NCBI GenBank assembly: GCA_947629525.1 | Contig: CANREB010000028.1 | Span: forward strand, 1 to 34,562 | Direction: 5' to 3' | Origin: an uncultured Lachnospiraceae bacterium | GTDB taxonomy: Bacteria > Bacillota > Clostridia > Lachnospirales > Lachnospiraceae | DNA length: 34,562 nucleotides | Part shown: in pieces, positions 23,784-32,139 of the stretch | Layout of the letters: each line of letters starts with the position of its first letter | How positions within the stretch are numbered: position 1 is the first letter of the stretch | The notes under the pieces: generated by a model | Databases searched by the model: none | What the model saw: the letters and a program-made list of their open reading frames with translations, nothing else | What the model was told of the DNA's origin: nothing | Translations under genes and position numbers: made by a program

Positions 23784-25565
23784 CTATGCTTTTTTACTGC
23801 TAAACATTTGTGACTGAGCCAGATACAATTTGCAATAAATTCCCGACTTCTGAATTAGTTCATCATGTGTTCCCCTTTCAACAATCTTACCTCTATCAAG
23901 AACCAGTATATTATCACACATTCTGCAGCTTGACATTCTATGTGATACAAATATCGAGGTTTTACTTTCAATGATATTTTTTATATCTTCAAATACTTCT
24001 AATTCCGTAATAGGATCCAGTGCACTGGTAGGTTCATCCATAATATATAATGAAGCGGTTTTGTAGGCAGCCCTTGCAATAGCTATTTTTTGATACTCAC
24101 CTCCCGATAGTTCAATTCCGTCTTTATCATACTCTTTTCCAATAATAGTATCCATACCATTAGGCAATTTTTCTACTAGTTTATTTAAACCAACCTTATC
24201 TGTAATCTCTTCTGCTTTTTTATCAAACTCCGTTTCAAAAGTTATGTTTTTAGCCAAAGAATAATTAAAAATTTTAAAGTCCTGAAAAACAGCAGAAATT
24301 GCATCTAAATAACACTCTGTATCATAACATAGTATGTTTTTCCCATTCACATATATTTCTCCGACGGTTGGCGAATATAATTTACATATAAGTTTAATTA
24401 TGGTTGTCTTTCCGGAACCATTTGGACCGGCAATGGCAATCCTGTCACCTTGATTTATAACAAAACTTACATCCTTCAACGCATAATCCTCAGCACCGGG
24501 ATACTTAAAATAAACCTTTTCAAAGCGTATTTCCCTAATGGGTTCGTCCAGCCTCTCAATCCCTTCATATTTTACGTCATTAAATTCCATAAACTCAATA
24601 TATGGCTCAAGATATTTGAGCATCTGCTTTATTTGCACAACATTTTCGCTAATCTTTGATATCCTTGATGAAAAATTAGAAACGGCATTGACATACATTA
24701 CACAGGAACCGACGGAAATCGTATCACCAAACAGATTAGTGAACCTTCTTATACCTATGTATCCGTAAGCCCCAATCTTAATAATATTATCTATAATATT
24801 AAAAAATGCCAAATAATTCCCTTTATTAAGATTGAAATTATCCATTAACTCACAACACTTATCTAAAAAAAAGCCGTATCTTTCAGATAGTAATTTTTTA
24901 GTTTCATATAATCTAAAATCCATACCATACTTTTTATCATAAGAAATATCTCTATATAAAGACTCACGCCTGTTCAGCAAAAGTAAATTGTCATAAAATT
25001 CCTTTTGATAATTTATGTATTTGAAGTACAAGCCAAACATGCATAATATAATTATCAAAAGAAATACAACAAAAACTTTGCTAAAACTTAAAACTATTCC
25101 CACAATACTAATTACTATTGCGGTATTTTTGCACATTTCAGCGAAGTTATATATTATATTAAATATTGCGCCTTGCTCATTTATCGCAAACATAGCGCGT
25201 TCTTTTAAATCTAAAAAGCTGCTATCCTCTAATTTATAATATGGAAGTTCCATAATTTTTTCAGCCATTAATTTTTTCATTTTTTCACGCACAAGCGGCG
25301 TCTTGATATTAACAATATATTTCATCAAATTGTCAATTAACATTAAAATTGCGCCTGATGCAACCATTAGTATTATAAGTTTAAAACACATGGAAACATT
25401 GTGTGCGCTGACCAATTGATCTATTACAATCTTAGATACCCACAGATTTATATATATTCCGGCGCTCCCTACTATTGTATTAAATAACAGCACAATAAAA
25501 TATCCCGGGGAAGTTTCATAAATTAATTTAATTAATTCCTTAATATTTGATAATCTATATTTCAT
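23784..25565 (-). CDS. ABC transporter, fused permease-ATPase (second of a pair)
   Basis: 593 residues from ATG 25565, chosen because AAGGAAAG lies upstream and it overlaps the stop of the previous gene by 11 bp. Six membrane helices precede the ATPase domain with Walker A GPNGSGKTT, signature LSGGEYQK, Walker B LYIMDEPTSALD and SHRMSS. The signature and Walker motifs look functional. Together with its neighbour it likely forms a heterodimeric exporter. Its DNA is visibly richer in A+T than the flanking genes, hinting at acquisition. The substrate is unknown. Confidence 0.88.
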   Translation of the reverse strand: MKYRLSNIKELIKLIYETSPGYFIVLLFNTIVGSAGIYINLWVSKIVIDQLVSAHNVSMCFKLIILMVASGAILMLIDNLMKYIVNIKTPLVREKMKKLMAEKIMELPYYKLEDSSFLDLKERAMFAINEQGAIFNIIYNFAEMCKNTAIVISIVGIVLSFSKVFVVFLLIIILCMFGLYFKYINYQKEFYDNLLLLNRRESLYRDISYDKKYGMDFRLYETKKLLSERYGFFLDKCCELMDNFNLNKGNYLAFFNIIDNIIKIGAYGYIGIRRFTNLFGDTISVGSCVMYVNAVSNFSSRISKISENVVQIKQMLKYLEPYIEFMEFNDVKYEGIERLDEPIREIRFEKVYFKYPGAEDYALKDVSFVINQGDRIAIAGPNGSGKTTIIKLICKLYSPTVGEIYVNGKNILCYDTECYLDAISAVFQDFKIFNYSLAKNITFETEFDKKAEEITDKVGLNKLVEKLPNGMDTIIGKEYDKDGIELSGGEYQKIAIARAAYKTASLYIMDEPTSALDPITELEVFEDIKNIIESKTSIFVSHRMSSCRMCDNILVLDRGKIVERGTHDELIQKSGIYCKLYLAQSQMFSSKKA

Positions 25566-27327
25566 AATACTTTCCTTGTGCTTTAAACATTTTATAAAAT
25601 TCACCTTTTAACCGCATCAACTCTGTATAAGTTCCGCTTTCTGCTACCGTACCGTCCTTAAAAAGTATTATTTTATCACAAAAACGAATACTGGTTAATC
25701 TGTGAGATATAAAAATAACGGTTTTATTTTCCAGTAAACAACATAATCTTTTGTATAAATCTTCCTCTGCAACTGCATCAAGAGCAGAAGTCGGCTCATC
25801 AAAAACAGCAATAGGTGCATCTTTATAGATTGCCCGGGCAATAGCCAGTTTTTGTTTTTCTCCACCGGACAAATCAATGCCTTCAGGATGAAAACTCTTT
25901 ATTAATTTACTTTTTACCCCATTCTGCAGCTGCTCGATTTTTTCGTATAAATCGGCGTTCTTTAGTGATATTTCCAGTTTCCGTTCATCAAAATCTTCTT
26001 CACAACAAGTAATATTTTCCTGTATGGAAAACGGATAGATACAAATATCTTGAAAAATGACAGAATATAATAAACGCAGGCAATTTGTATCTATCTCATT
26101 TATATCTGTGTCATTTACTTTAATTGTTCCGTCTGACGGCTGATAAAACTTCATCAGAAGTTTGACTATTGTACTTTTTCCCGTTCCGTTAGCGCCCACA
26201 ATAGCAATTTTTTCTCCCGTATTTATCTCAAAATTCATATGATCCAAAACCAGTTTATCTGAATTAGGATATTTAAAGCTTACATTTTCAAACTTGATCC
26301 GAACGTCATTTTTTAATTTTATTGGATCGTGACTATTTGTTTCGTCCAAATCACTCTCATCAATAAATTTAAAAAAATCATCAATGTATGGAAGTTCACA
26401 CAGCAATTTACTGATATCTTCATTTGTATTTTGCAAGGATGTTTTCAGCATATTTATAATTGTAATATACATTGTAAAATATGGGATAGATACTGTTCCT
26501 TTCCAAACGCTGAAAATCAGTATACCAACCATAATAAAATCACAAACCATGCCAGCCACGGTATCGATGTTTTCCAAATTTAATTGTATTTTATATAAAT
26601 TTTTTAAAGTTTGAATGTATTTGTTTATTTCATTTATGTAATCATTCAAAATGTTTCTGCTGATTTTGAATAATCGTATATCTTTTCCAAAATTAAAATC
26701 ATTAGATATTTTATAATAATAATTCATATGCCTTTTTGAATTTCCTATATCCTGCTTTTTGCTATACATTCTATTGCTGAACCTTTTATAAATTTTCAGC
26801 TTAATCGTCCAGTCAATTAATAAAGCCAAAACTATTATTATATTAAGTTTTCCCAATATTCCCGTGAAAAAAATACACAATATAAAATTTGCCGGCAGGC
26901 TGAAAAGGATATGGCATACTCCTTCAATTCCGCCATCATAGTCTTCCACTACAGAAAAAGTTGAATTGTTATTATTCAAAAAATCAGCATCTTCAATGTA
27001 TTGATATTTCAAGTTGGTAATTTTATCAAATAGTTTTTTTGCATAATGATTTTTTATCCCGGTTATTTTTGAATTGCTTATATTAAGAGTAATCGTTTTT
27101 ATATACCCTGATAAACACATAGAAACAAGGAAAAATAAAAAAATCTCTGTAAAATTAGTCTCCTCTTTATCAAAATACAAGGCTTCTACCATCATTTTAG
27201 GAATAATGGCATTCAAAAAAGAGTATGATATCTCAGCAATGGTAAAAATAAGAAATACACCCAAAAATCGCCGTTCATACTCATTAATATATTTATAAAT
27301 CCTTACAAGAGAATTGTTTAATTTCAT
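25555..27327 (-). CDS. ABC transporter, fused permease-ATPase (first of a pair)
   Basis: 590 residues. The N-terminal membrane domain runs to about residue 320. The ATPase domain has Walker A GANGTGKST, VIFQDICIYPF near the Q loop, LSGGEKQK, Walker B IAVFDEPTSALD and SHRLTS. A site AAAAGG precedes ATG 27327. It is only moderately similar to the second gene, so a heterodimer is more likely than a duplicated homodimer. Lysine, asparagine and isoleucine codons dominate, giving marked A+T richness. The pair lies directly beyond a palindromic terminator from the two XRE/TPR regulators. Peptide export is a reasonable guess, but no precursor peptide gene is visible. Confidence 0.88.
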   Translation of the reverse strand: MKLNNSLVRIYKYINEYERRFLGVFLIFTIAEISYSFLNAIIPKMMVEALYFDKEETNFTEIFLFFLVSMCLSGYIKTITLNISNSKITGIKNHYAKKLFDKITNLKYQYIEDADFLNNNNSTFSVVEDYDGGIEGVCHILFSLPANFILCIFFTGILGKLNIIIVLALLIDWTIKLKIYKRFSNRMYSKKQDIGNSKRHMNYYYKISNDFNFGKDIRLFKISRNILNDYINEINKYIQTLKNLYKIQLNLENIDTVAGMVCDFIMVGILIFSVWKGTVSIPYFTMYITIINMLKTSLQNTNEDISKLLCELPYIDDFFKFIDESDLDETNSHDPIKLKNDVRIKFENVSFKYPNSDKLVLDHMNFEINTGEKIAIVGANGTGKSTIVKLLMKFYQPSDGTIKVNDTDINEIDTNCLRLLYSVIFQDICIYPFSIQENITCCEEDFDERKLEISLKNADLYEKIEQLQNGVKSKLIKSFHPEGIDLSGGEKQKLAIARAIYKDAPIAVFDEPTSALDAVAEEDLYKRLCCLLENKTVIFISHRLTSIRFCDKIILFKDGTVAESGTYTELMRLKGEFYKMFKAQGKYYEI

Positions 27328-27372
27328 ATTGCCTTTTTACCTCGAACATATTTTATATTATCAATACAAAAT

Positions 27373-27435
27373 GCAAAAAATGCCATAACGTATTCAGTTA
27401 TTTTAAAATAACCGAATACGTTATGGCGTTTTTGC
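27373..27435. terminator. 46-bp near-perfect palindrome, probable bidirectional terminator
   Basis: Arms 27382-27404 and 27405-27427 are complementary with one mismatched pair and no spacer. A run of A (27375-27380) and a run of T (27429-27433) flank it, so each strand has stem plus U tract. It lies after the XRE/TPR regulator gene and 46 bp before the ABC gene start. Confidence 0.85.
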
Positions 27436-27449
27436 GGTAATATTTGGGT

Positions 27450-28391
27450 CTATTGACTATATGCAAAATTCTCCTCGTAAAATTTACACATATTCCTGTA
27501 ATTTCTCATATCTTCATGATATAGTTTGCACAGTTCACATCCAAGCCACACATAACACTGCGCCACAGAAAGCATAGTTTCGCTTTCCATGCCGCAGTCT
27601 ATCTTTTTTTTAATGTTCCATCCAATGTTATAGTAAAAATTATATATAAGATTGCACTTGTTATGTTTTTTCATCCATTTTAACCCACGTATGCAGACGG
27701 CTATACTCTCATCATAGTACCCCATAAGCCCCAAAACGCTTGAATAATTTGCAAGCACAGCATATCTTGGCATATAATCATTAAGCACTATATCGCCCAT
27801 AAAATATTTTTCCAAACTTTCATATATTTTAATTGCCTTTTCTTTATTTCCGCTAATGCCATATTGGCGAGCTATATTGCTTATCAGCAGTATCTCTGTT
27901 TGGGTAAATACTCTATGCTTAGGCAGACTACATTCATCAAAGTCCTTAAAGGTAAGGCTTAGCGCGCTCTTTAGTTCCGTTATAAATTCATGAGCGTCTA
28001 TTTTATTGCTTTCATAAGCGACAATAGCTTCAAGCCTTTTTAAATACTGGAAATTTTCAGAACCTTCCTGCAAAAATGTCCGCTGTCTTTTCAAATTCTC
28101 AAGCAAAACTTCCACTTTAGCGTAGTCTCCTTTCTCAAGCGCATCAGAAATCTCATTTATAAGCGATTTTGCAGACTCATCTGTGCTTGCCAACGGAATG
28201 ATATACTTTTCCCCCGATTGTCCCATCTTCTGCATTAAAAGCGAAAACTTTTCGTCAGACGGTTCAAGTTTTCCGCTTTCATATCGTGCTAAAGTCACAG
28301 GATCACATATATTCTCCGCTAAAGCTGCCTGTGTTATATTCATATATTTTCTCGTATATTTGATTATATTTGCTTTATTGTGCTCTCCCAT
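27450..28391 (-). CDS. XRE-type HTH regulator with TPR-like C-terminal domain (second)
   Basis: 313 residues. The HTH lies at about 1-65: ANIIKYTRKYMNITQAALAENICDPVTLARYESGKLEPS. The rest is helical repeats of TPR type. This is the layout of Rgg/PlcR-like and PrgX-like regulators, which bind short peptides. A site GAGGG precedes ATG 28391, which overlaps the previous gene by 28 bp, so the two are coupled. Downstream is the palindromic terminator, then the ABC pair. Whether it binds a peptide cannot be told from sequence. Confidence 0.75.
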   Translation of the reverse strand: MGEHNKANIIKYTRKYMNITQAALAENICDPVTLARYESGKLEPSDEKFSLLMQKMGQSGEKYIIPLASTDESAKSLINEISDALEKGDYAKVEVLLENLKRQRTFLQEGSENFQYLKRLEAIVAYESNKIDAHEFITELKSALSLTFKDFDECSLPKHRVFTQTEILLISNIARQYGISGNKEKAIKIYESLEKYFMGDIVLNDYMPRYAVLANYSSVLGLMGYYDESIAVCIRGLKWMKKHNKCNLIYNFYYNIGWNIKKKIDCGMESETMLSVAQCYVWLGCELCKLYHEDMRNYRNMCKFYEENFAYSQ

Positions 28392-29263
28392 AACTTTATA
28401 CCCTCATCCGAAATCGTACCATCAACGTTTCTTGTATTCAGTATTTTAATAGCAAGCAGCCTATGCAGTTCTTCCTCATCGTTGTCTTCATCAAGCCGCC
28501 GCTTAAGCTCCAGCACTTTTTCCAATCCTGTAAGGTGATATTCCTTTATAAGCAACTCTTCTGCCATATTTAGATATTGCTTTGCCAACCCATAATTTGA
28601 CCTGTTAATTTCTGTCTCTGCAGTGTGGATTACCACTAGCGGCAGATATTCCGCTTTCTTTTTGCAGTCATCCTCCTGCTCCATCAAATACTTTCTTAAC
28701 TCATCAAAAATATAATCTGCACAATCCGTTTCTCCCATACATTTATATGTTTCTGCCGCTTTATACAAAAGTCCTGTCTCTATATCCGACAACAATTTAT
28801 CGCATAACCCTTTGTCAATTACATCCAGCCTTTCTGTCAAGTCAAGTGCCTTTTTATATAAATCAAGTGCATCTTCATATTTTTTGTTTTCAAAACAAAT
28901 TTCGCCTTCTTTAAAATATATATACTGATAATGAAGCCGTTCTGATTTTTGAGTATTACTTCTATAAATCTCCAAAATTTTTTCAACATCCGAGTATTGT
29001 CTGTTATCGAGATATTCTTCTATATCTCTTCTATACACGCTTTTGGAAAACTCATCCTCAGATGATATAAATTCGAGTCTCGCAGAATTTTCACCTAAGC
29101 GTTCCAAGATGCAATCTATCAAAAACTTATCAGGAACACGTTCATTGCTCTCATATCTTCCAAGTGCTACAGTACTGCAAATACCATCGCAAAGACGCGC
29201 TCTCGATATATTTTTCTTTATCCTAAGGTTCATGATCAATTCCCCCAAGGTTATTTCCTCCAT
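28364..29263 (-). CDS. XRE-type HTH regulator with TPR-like C-terminal domain (first)
   Basis: 299 residues from ATG 29263, with GAGGAGG about six bases upstream. The HTH covers about 1-62: ITLGELIMNLRIKKNISRARLCDGICSTVALGRYES. TPR-like helices follow, with clear units such as GEICFENKKYEDALDLYKKAL. It is a divergent paralogue of its downstream neighbour: both share a Cys-containing turn of the HTH (LCDGIC, ENICDP), then GRYES or ARYES. Two coupled paralogues suggest a heteromeric or antagonistic pair. Confidence 0.75.
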   Translation of the reverse strand: MEEITLGELIMNLRIKKNISRARLCDGICSTVALGRYESNERVPDKFLIDCILERLGENSARLEFISSEDEFSKSVYRRDIEEYLDNRQYSDVEKILEIYRSNTQKSERLHYQYIYFKEGEICFENKKYEDALDLYKKALDLTERLDVIDKGLCDKLLSDIETGLLYKAAETYKCMGETDCADYIFDELRKYLMEQEDDCKKKAEYLPLVVIHTAETEINRSNYGLAKQYLNMAEELLIKEYHLTGLEKVLELKRRLDEDNDEEELHRLLAIKILNTRNVDGTISDEGIKLWESTIKQI

Positions 29264-29274
29264 ATCCCGCCTCC

Positions 29275-29538
29275 TCACCATTTCCCGTAAGAGCAGCAGT
29301 TAGACGCGATTACGGCGCGCAGCTCGACGAAGCAGCCGCATGCCCTGCACATCCCGTCGGAAAGATAATCGCATTCCTTACAGACAGACAGGCGCTCTTC
29401 ATAGAGCGCCTTATCTGCTTTGATATCCTCATCTAAACGATTTATGTAGGAATACAGGTTTTCCATATACGCTTCCTGACTCATTTCCCTCAAAAGGCAC
29501 TTTAAGCATCGCTTTTGGGAATTACTTTCTTTCTGCAT
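29275..29538 (-). CDS. Small cysteine-rich protein, probable zinc-binding
   Basis: 87 residues with nine cysteines: C11-x2-C14, C53-x2-C56, C64-x2-C67-x-C69 and C81-C82. The pattern KRCLKCLLREM near the start and CRACGCFVELRA then CSYGKW at the end fits a family of short Clostridial proteins that I believe is DUF6171. A ribosome binding site is not strong. It is 22 bp after the arabinofuranosidase gene and 11 bp before the first XRE/TPR regulator. No function is known. Confidence 0.75.
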   Translation of the reverse strand: MQKESNSQKRCLKCLLREMSQEAYMENLYSYINRLDEDIKADKALYEERLSVCKECDYLSDGMCRACGCFVELRAVIASNCCSYGKW

Positions 29539-29560
29539 TGGATACCTCTTTATTTTAATG

Positions 29561-31066
29561 TTATTTCACTCTGAACTGAATAACGCTGCAGGCGGGAAGT
29601 TTAAAGCTTATGCCGCTCTGTGTCACATTGAAATCCTTAAATTCCGTTTCTTTAACTTTATCGGGATTTTCAAATGTATTATATGAATGCATATCGCCTG
29701 TAACAATTGCCGATGTAACCTCACTTGGCTTAAGCTCCGCAAACTTAATCTCCATGTCCTCACTGTCCTTGATTGAAAGATTGTTGAGCGTTATCGTAAC
29801 AACTCCATCCTTATCAACAGACACAGACTCCTGAATATTAGGAACCATAAACTCGTTTTCCTCGCCTATAGTTTTTGTTCCCTCAATGAAGCTTTCGACA
29901 AGTTCCGCGTCCTGATGATACTTGTACATGTGGAATACATGATAAGTCGGTGTAAGCAGCATCTTAGGTCCGTCCGTAAGTATCACCGCCTGAAGCACAT
30001 TGACAAGCTGAGCGATATTTGCCATTTTTACGCGGTCGCAGTGCTTATTAAATACGTTGAGCGACAGACCCGCAACAAGGGCGTCACGCATCGTATTCTG
30101 CTGATACAGAAATCCCGGATTAGTGCCCGGCTCGCAATCAAACCACGTGCCCCATTCGTCAATAATGAGCCCTATCTTTTTATCAGGGTCATATTTATCC
30201 ATGATAGCCCCATGCATATTGATAAGCGTCTCGATATAAAGCGCCTTTGATAAAGTCTTGTACCAGCTCTTGTCGTCAAACTCCGTTGCACTGCCTTTAA
30301 CACTCCAGTCCTCGGTAACGGTATAATAATGCATTGACAGACCGTTCATAAGCCCATGTGATTCCTTTGGCACATTCTCATGACAGGTCTTTAATACCTC
30401 TTCCGTCCAGTACGCGTCGCCGCCGTTCGGACCACAGCATACTTTAAATATAGGACTCTCAGAATTATAGTTTCTCACATAAGTCTGATATCTTCTGTAA
30501 AGGTTGGCATAATAATTCGGGGACATATTTCCGCCGCAGCCCCAGTTTTCGTTGCCTACGCCAAAATAGTCAACTTTCCATGCTTTCTCATGACCGTTCT
30601 TCTTTCTTAACTCAGCCATAGGCGATACACCGTCAAACGTCATATACTCTACCCACTCTGACATCTCCTGAACGGTACCGCTTCCGACATTTCCATTAAT
30701 ATATGTCTTACAGCCGATCTGCTCGCAGAGTTCAAAAAATTCATGTGTGCCGAAGCTGTTATCTTCGGTAACTCCGCCCCAGTGCGTATTTATCATTTTC
30801 TTTCTTGTTTCTTTGGGACCTATTCCGTCTTTCCAATGGTATTCGTCCGCAAAGCATCCGCCGGGCCAGCGAAGCACGGGAAGTTTCATCTCGCGCAGCG
30901 CCGCAACGACATCATTTCTCATACCGTTTGTATTGGGTATATCGGAATTTTCCCCGACATAAAGTCCCTCATATATACATCTTCCAAGGTGTTCTGAGAA
31001 ATTACCATAGAGTTCTGCGTTGATATGACCCTTTTTGTTTTTTTCATTGATAAAAAGTTTTGCCAT
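29561..31066 (-). CDS. abfA: Alpha-L-arabinofuranosidase, GH51
   Basis: 501 residues from ATG 31066, with AAGGAGAA upstream. GH51 markers: [19 protein letters not shown], the acid/base glutamate E173 in [11 protein letters not shown] and the nucleophile E304 in [10 protein letters not shown]. There is no signal peptide, so it acts inside the cell on imported arabino-oligosaccharides, removing terminal L-arabinofuranosyl units. It follows the GH43 gene by 19 bp as a cotranscribed partner. Confidence 0.93.
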   Translation of the reverse strand: MAKLFINEKNKKGHINAELYGNFSEHLGRCIYEGLYVGENSDIPNTNGMRNDVVAALREMKLPVLRWPGGCFADEYHWKDGIGPKETRKKMINTHWGGVTEDNSFGTHEFFELCEQIGCKTYINGNVGSGTVQEMSEWVEYMTFDGVSPMAELRKKNGHEKAWKVDYFGVGNENWGCGGNMSPNYYANLYRRYQTYVRNYNSESPIFKVCCGPNGGDAYWTEEVLKTCHENVPKESHGLMNGLSMHYYTVTEDWSVKGSATEFDDKSWYKTLSKALYIETLINMHGAIMDKYDPDKKIGLIIDEWGTWFDCEPGTNPGFLYQQNTMRDALVAGLSLNVFNKHCDRVKMANIAQLVNVLQAVILTDGPKMLLTPTYHVFHMYKYHQDAELVESFIEGTKTIGEENEFMVPNIQESVSVDKDGVVTITLNNLSIKDSEDMEIKFAELKPSEVTSAIVTGDMHSYNTFENPDKVKETEFKDFNVTQSGISFKLPACSVIQFRVK

Positions 31067-31085
31067 TTTTTCTTCTCCTTTATTT

Positions 31086-32033
31086 TTATTTGTAACTAAA
31101 TACCGGTCTTTCATTTTCCCATTTTATTCGCATAAGCATAGTGTGCCTGTTGGGATTATATAACGGATCTCCTTCTATGACACTCTCTTTACGCGCATGA
31201 TAAACAAGAATATCGTTTCCCTGCTCATCCACTGTAAATGAGTTATGACCGGGTCCGTATATTTCCAGAGACGGTTCTGATTTTAGTACAGGATATCTTT
31301 CTTTTTTCCATGAAAGCGGATCAAGCAGATCCGAGTCCTCATCTGCCGTAAGCATTCCCATACAATACGGCGCTCCTGTCTCGCTTGCCGAGTACGTCAG
31401 AAATATCTTACCGTTTCTCTTTATGACCGCAGGTCCTTCATTCACCCAAAATCCAACTCTCTCCCAGTCATAATCGGGGGTCGTCAAAAGCACCTGAACC
31501 GTTTTCAGTTTGTTCGGCGCACTCATTTCGGCTATATAAAGATTAGATATCTGCTTTCCTACTCCAACTTTCTCCGCCCACACATAATAGCGTTTTCCGC
31601 CATTTTCAAACACTGTCGCGTCAAGTGAAAAAGCCCTGAAAGAAAATTCATCATCGTCCGAGCACTGCATCATCCCTAATTCTTTCCATGTACCTGTCAA
31701 TGGGTCTGCATCCGCACATTCAAGTACATAGGGACGTATAGCCCATATATCTTCTTTTGCTCCTGCCGCAAAATATATGTACCACCTGCCGTCAATCCGA
31801 TGAAGCTCCGGCGCCCAAATATGCGCTCCCATAATGCCTGACGGATGTTTTTCCCAAATCGTCACTTCCTGCGCATCTGCGATGCCTGCCAAAGTATCTG
31901 AGCATCTGAGCACTATCCTGTCATATGCCGGAACAGACGCGGTAAAATAATATTTTCCATTATCCTGTCGGCATATAAACGGGTCGGCACGCTGCAAAAT
32001 CCACGGTTCATTATACTTTAACTGCATATCCAA
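31086..32033 (-). CDS. GH43-family arabinan-active glycoside hydrolase
   Basis: 315 residues. The five-bladed propeller catalytic acids are visible: D17 in RADPFI, D138 in FSLDATVF and E199 in NEGPAVI, with [11 protein letters not shown] between them. No signal peptide, so it is intracellular. The start is TTG 32033 with AGGAGG 9-11 bases upstream; ATG 32027 is an alternative but lies further from that site. Substrate is likely alpha-1,5-arabino-oligosaccharides, judging from the GH51 partner. First gene of a co-directional run that ends at the palindrome near 27,400. Confidence 0.88.
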   Translation of the reverse strand: MDMQLKYNEPWILQRADPFICRQDNGKYYFTASVPAYDRIVLRCSDTLAGIADAQEVTIWEKHPSGIMGAHIWAPELHRIDGRWYIYFAAGAKEDIWAIRPYVLECADADPLTGTWKELGMMQCSDDDEFSFRAFSLDATVFENGGKRYYVWAEKVGVGKQISNLYIAEMSAPNKLKTVQVLLTTPDYDWERVGFWVNEGPAVIKRNGKIFLTYSASETGAPYCMGMLTADEDSDLLDPLSWKKERYPVLKSEPSLEIYGPGHNSFTVDEQGNDILVYHARKESVIEGDPLYNPNRHTMLMRIKWENERPVFSYK

Positions 32034-32093
32034 ATCGTTTAGCTCCTCCTTGTTTTATTTTTATAATTTTTAAAACATTTTAGTTATATTTAA

Positions 32094-32121
32094 ATTATAA
32101 TTGATTCCCGTGATTTTGCAA
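32094..32121 (-). promoter_or_regulatory. Promoter of the GH43-GH51 unit
   Basis: On the minus strand, TTGCAA (32116-32121), 16 bases, then perfect TATAAT (32094-32099), about 60 bases before the TTG start. Confidence 0.75.
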
Positions 32122-32139
32122 TAGTTTTTATAAATATTT

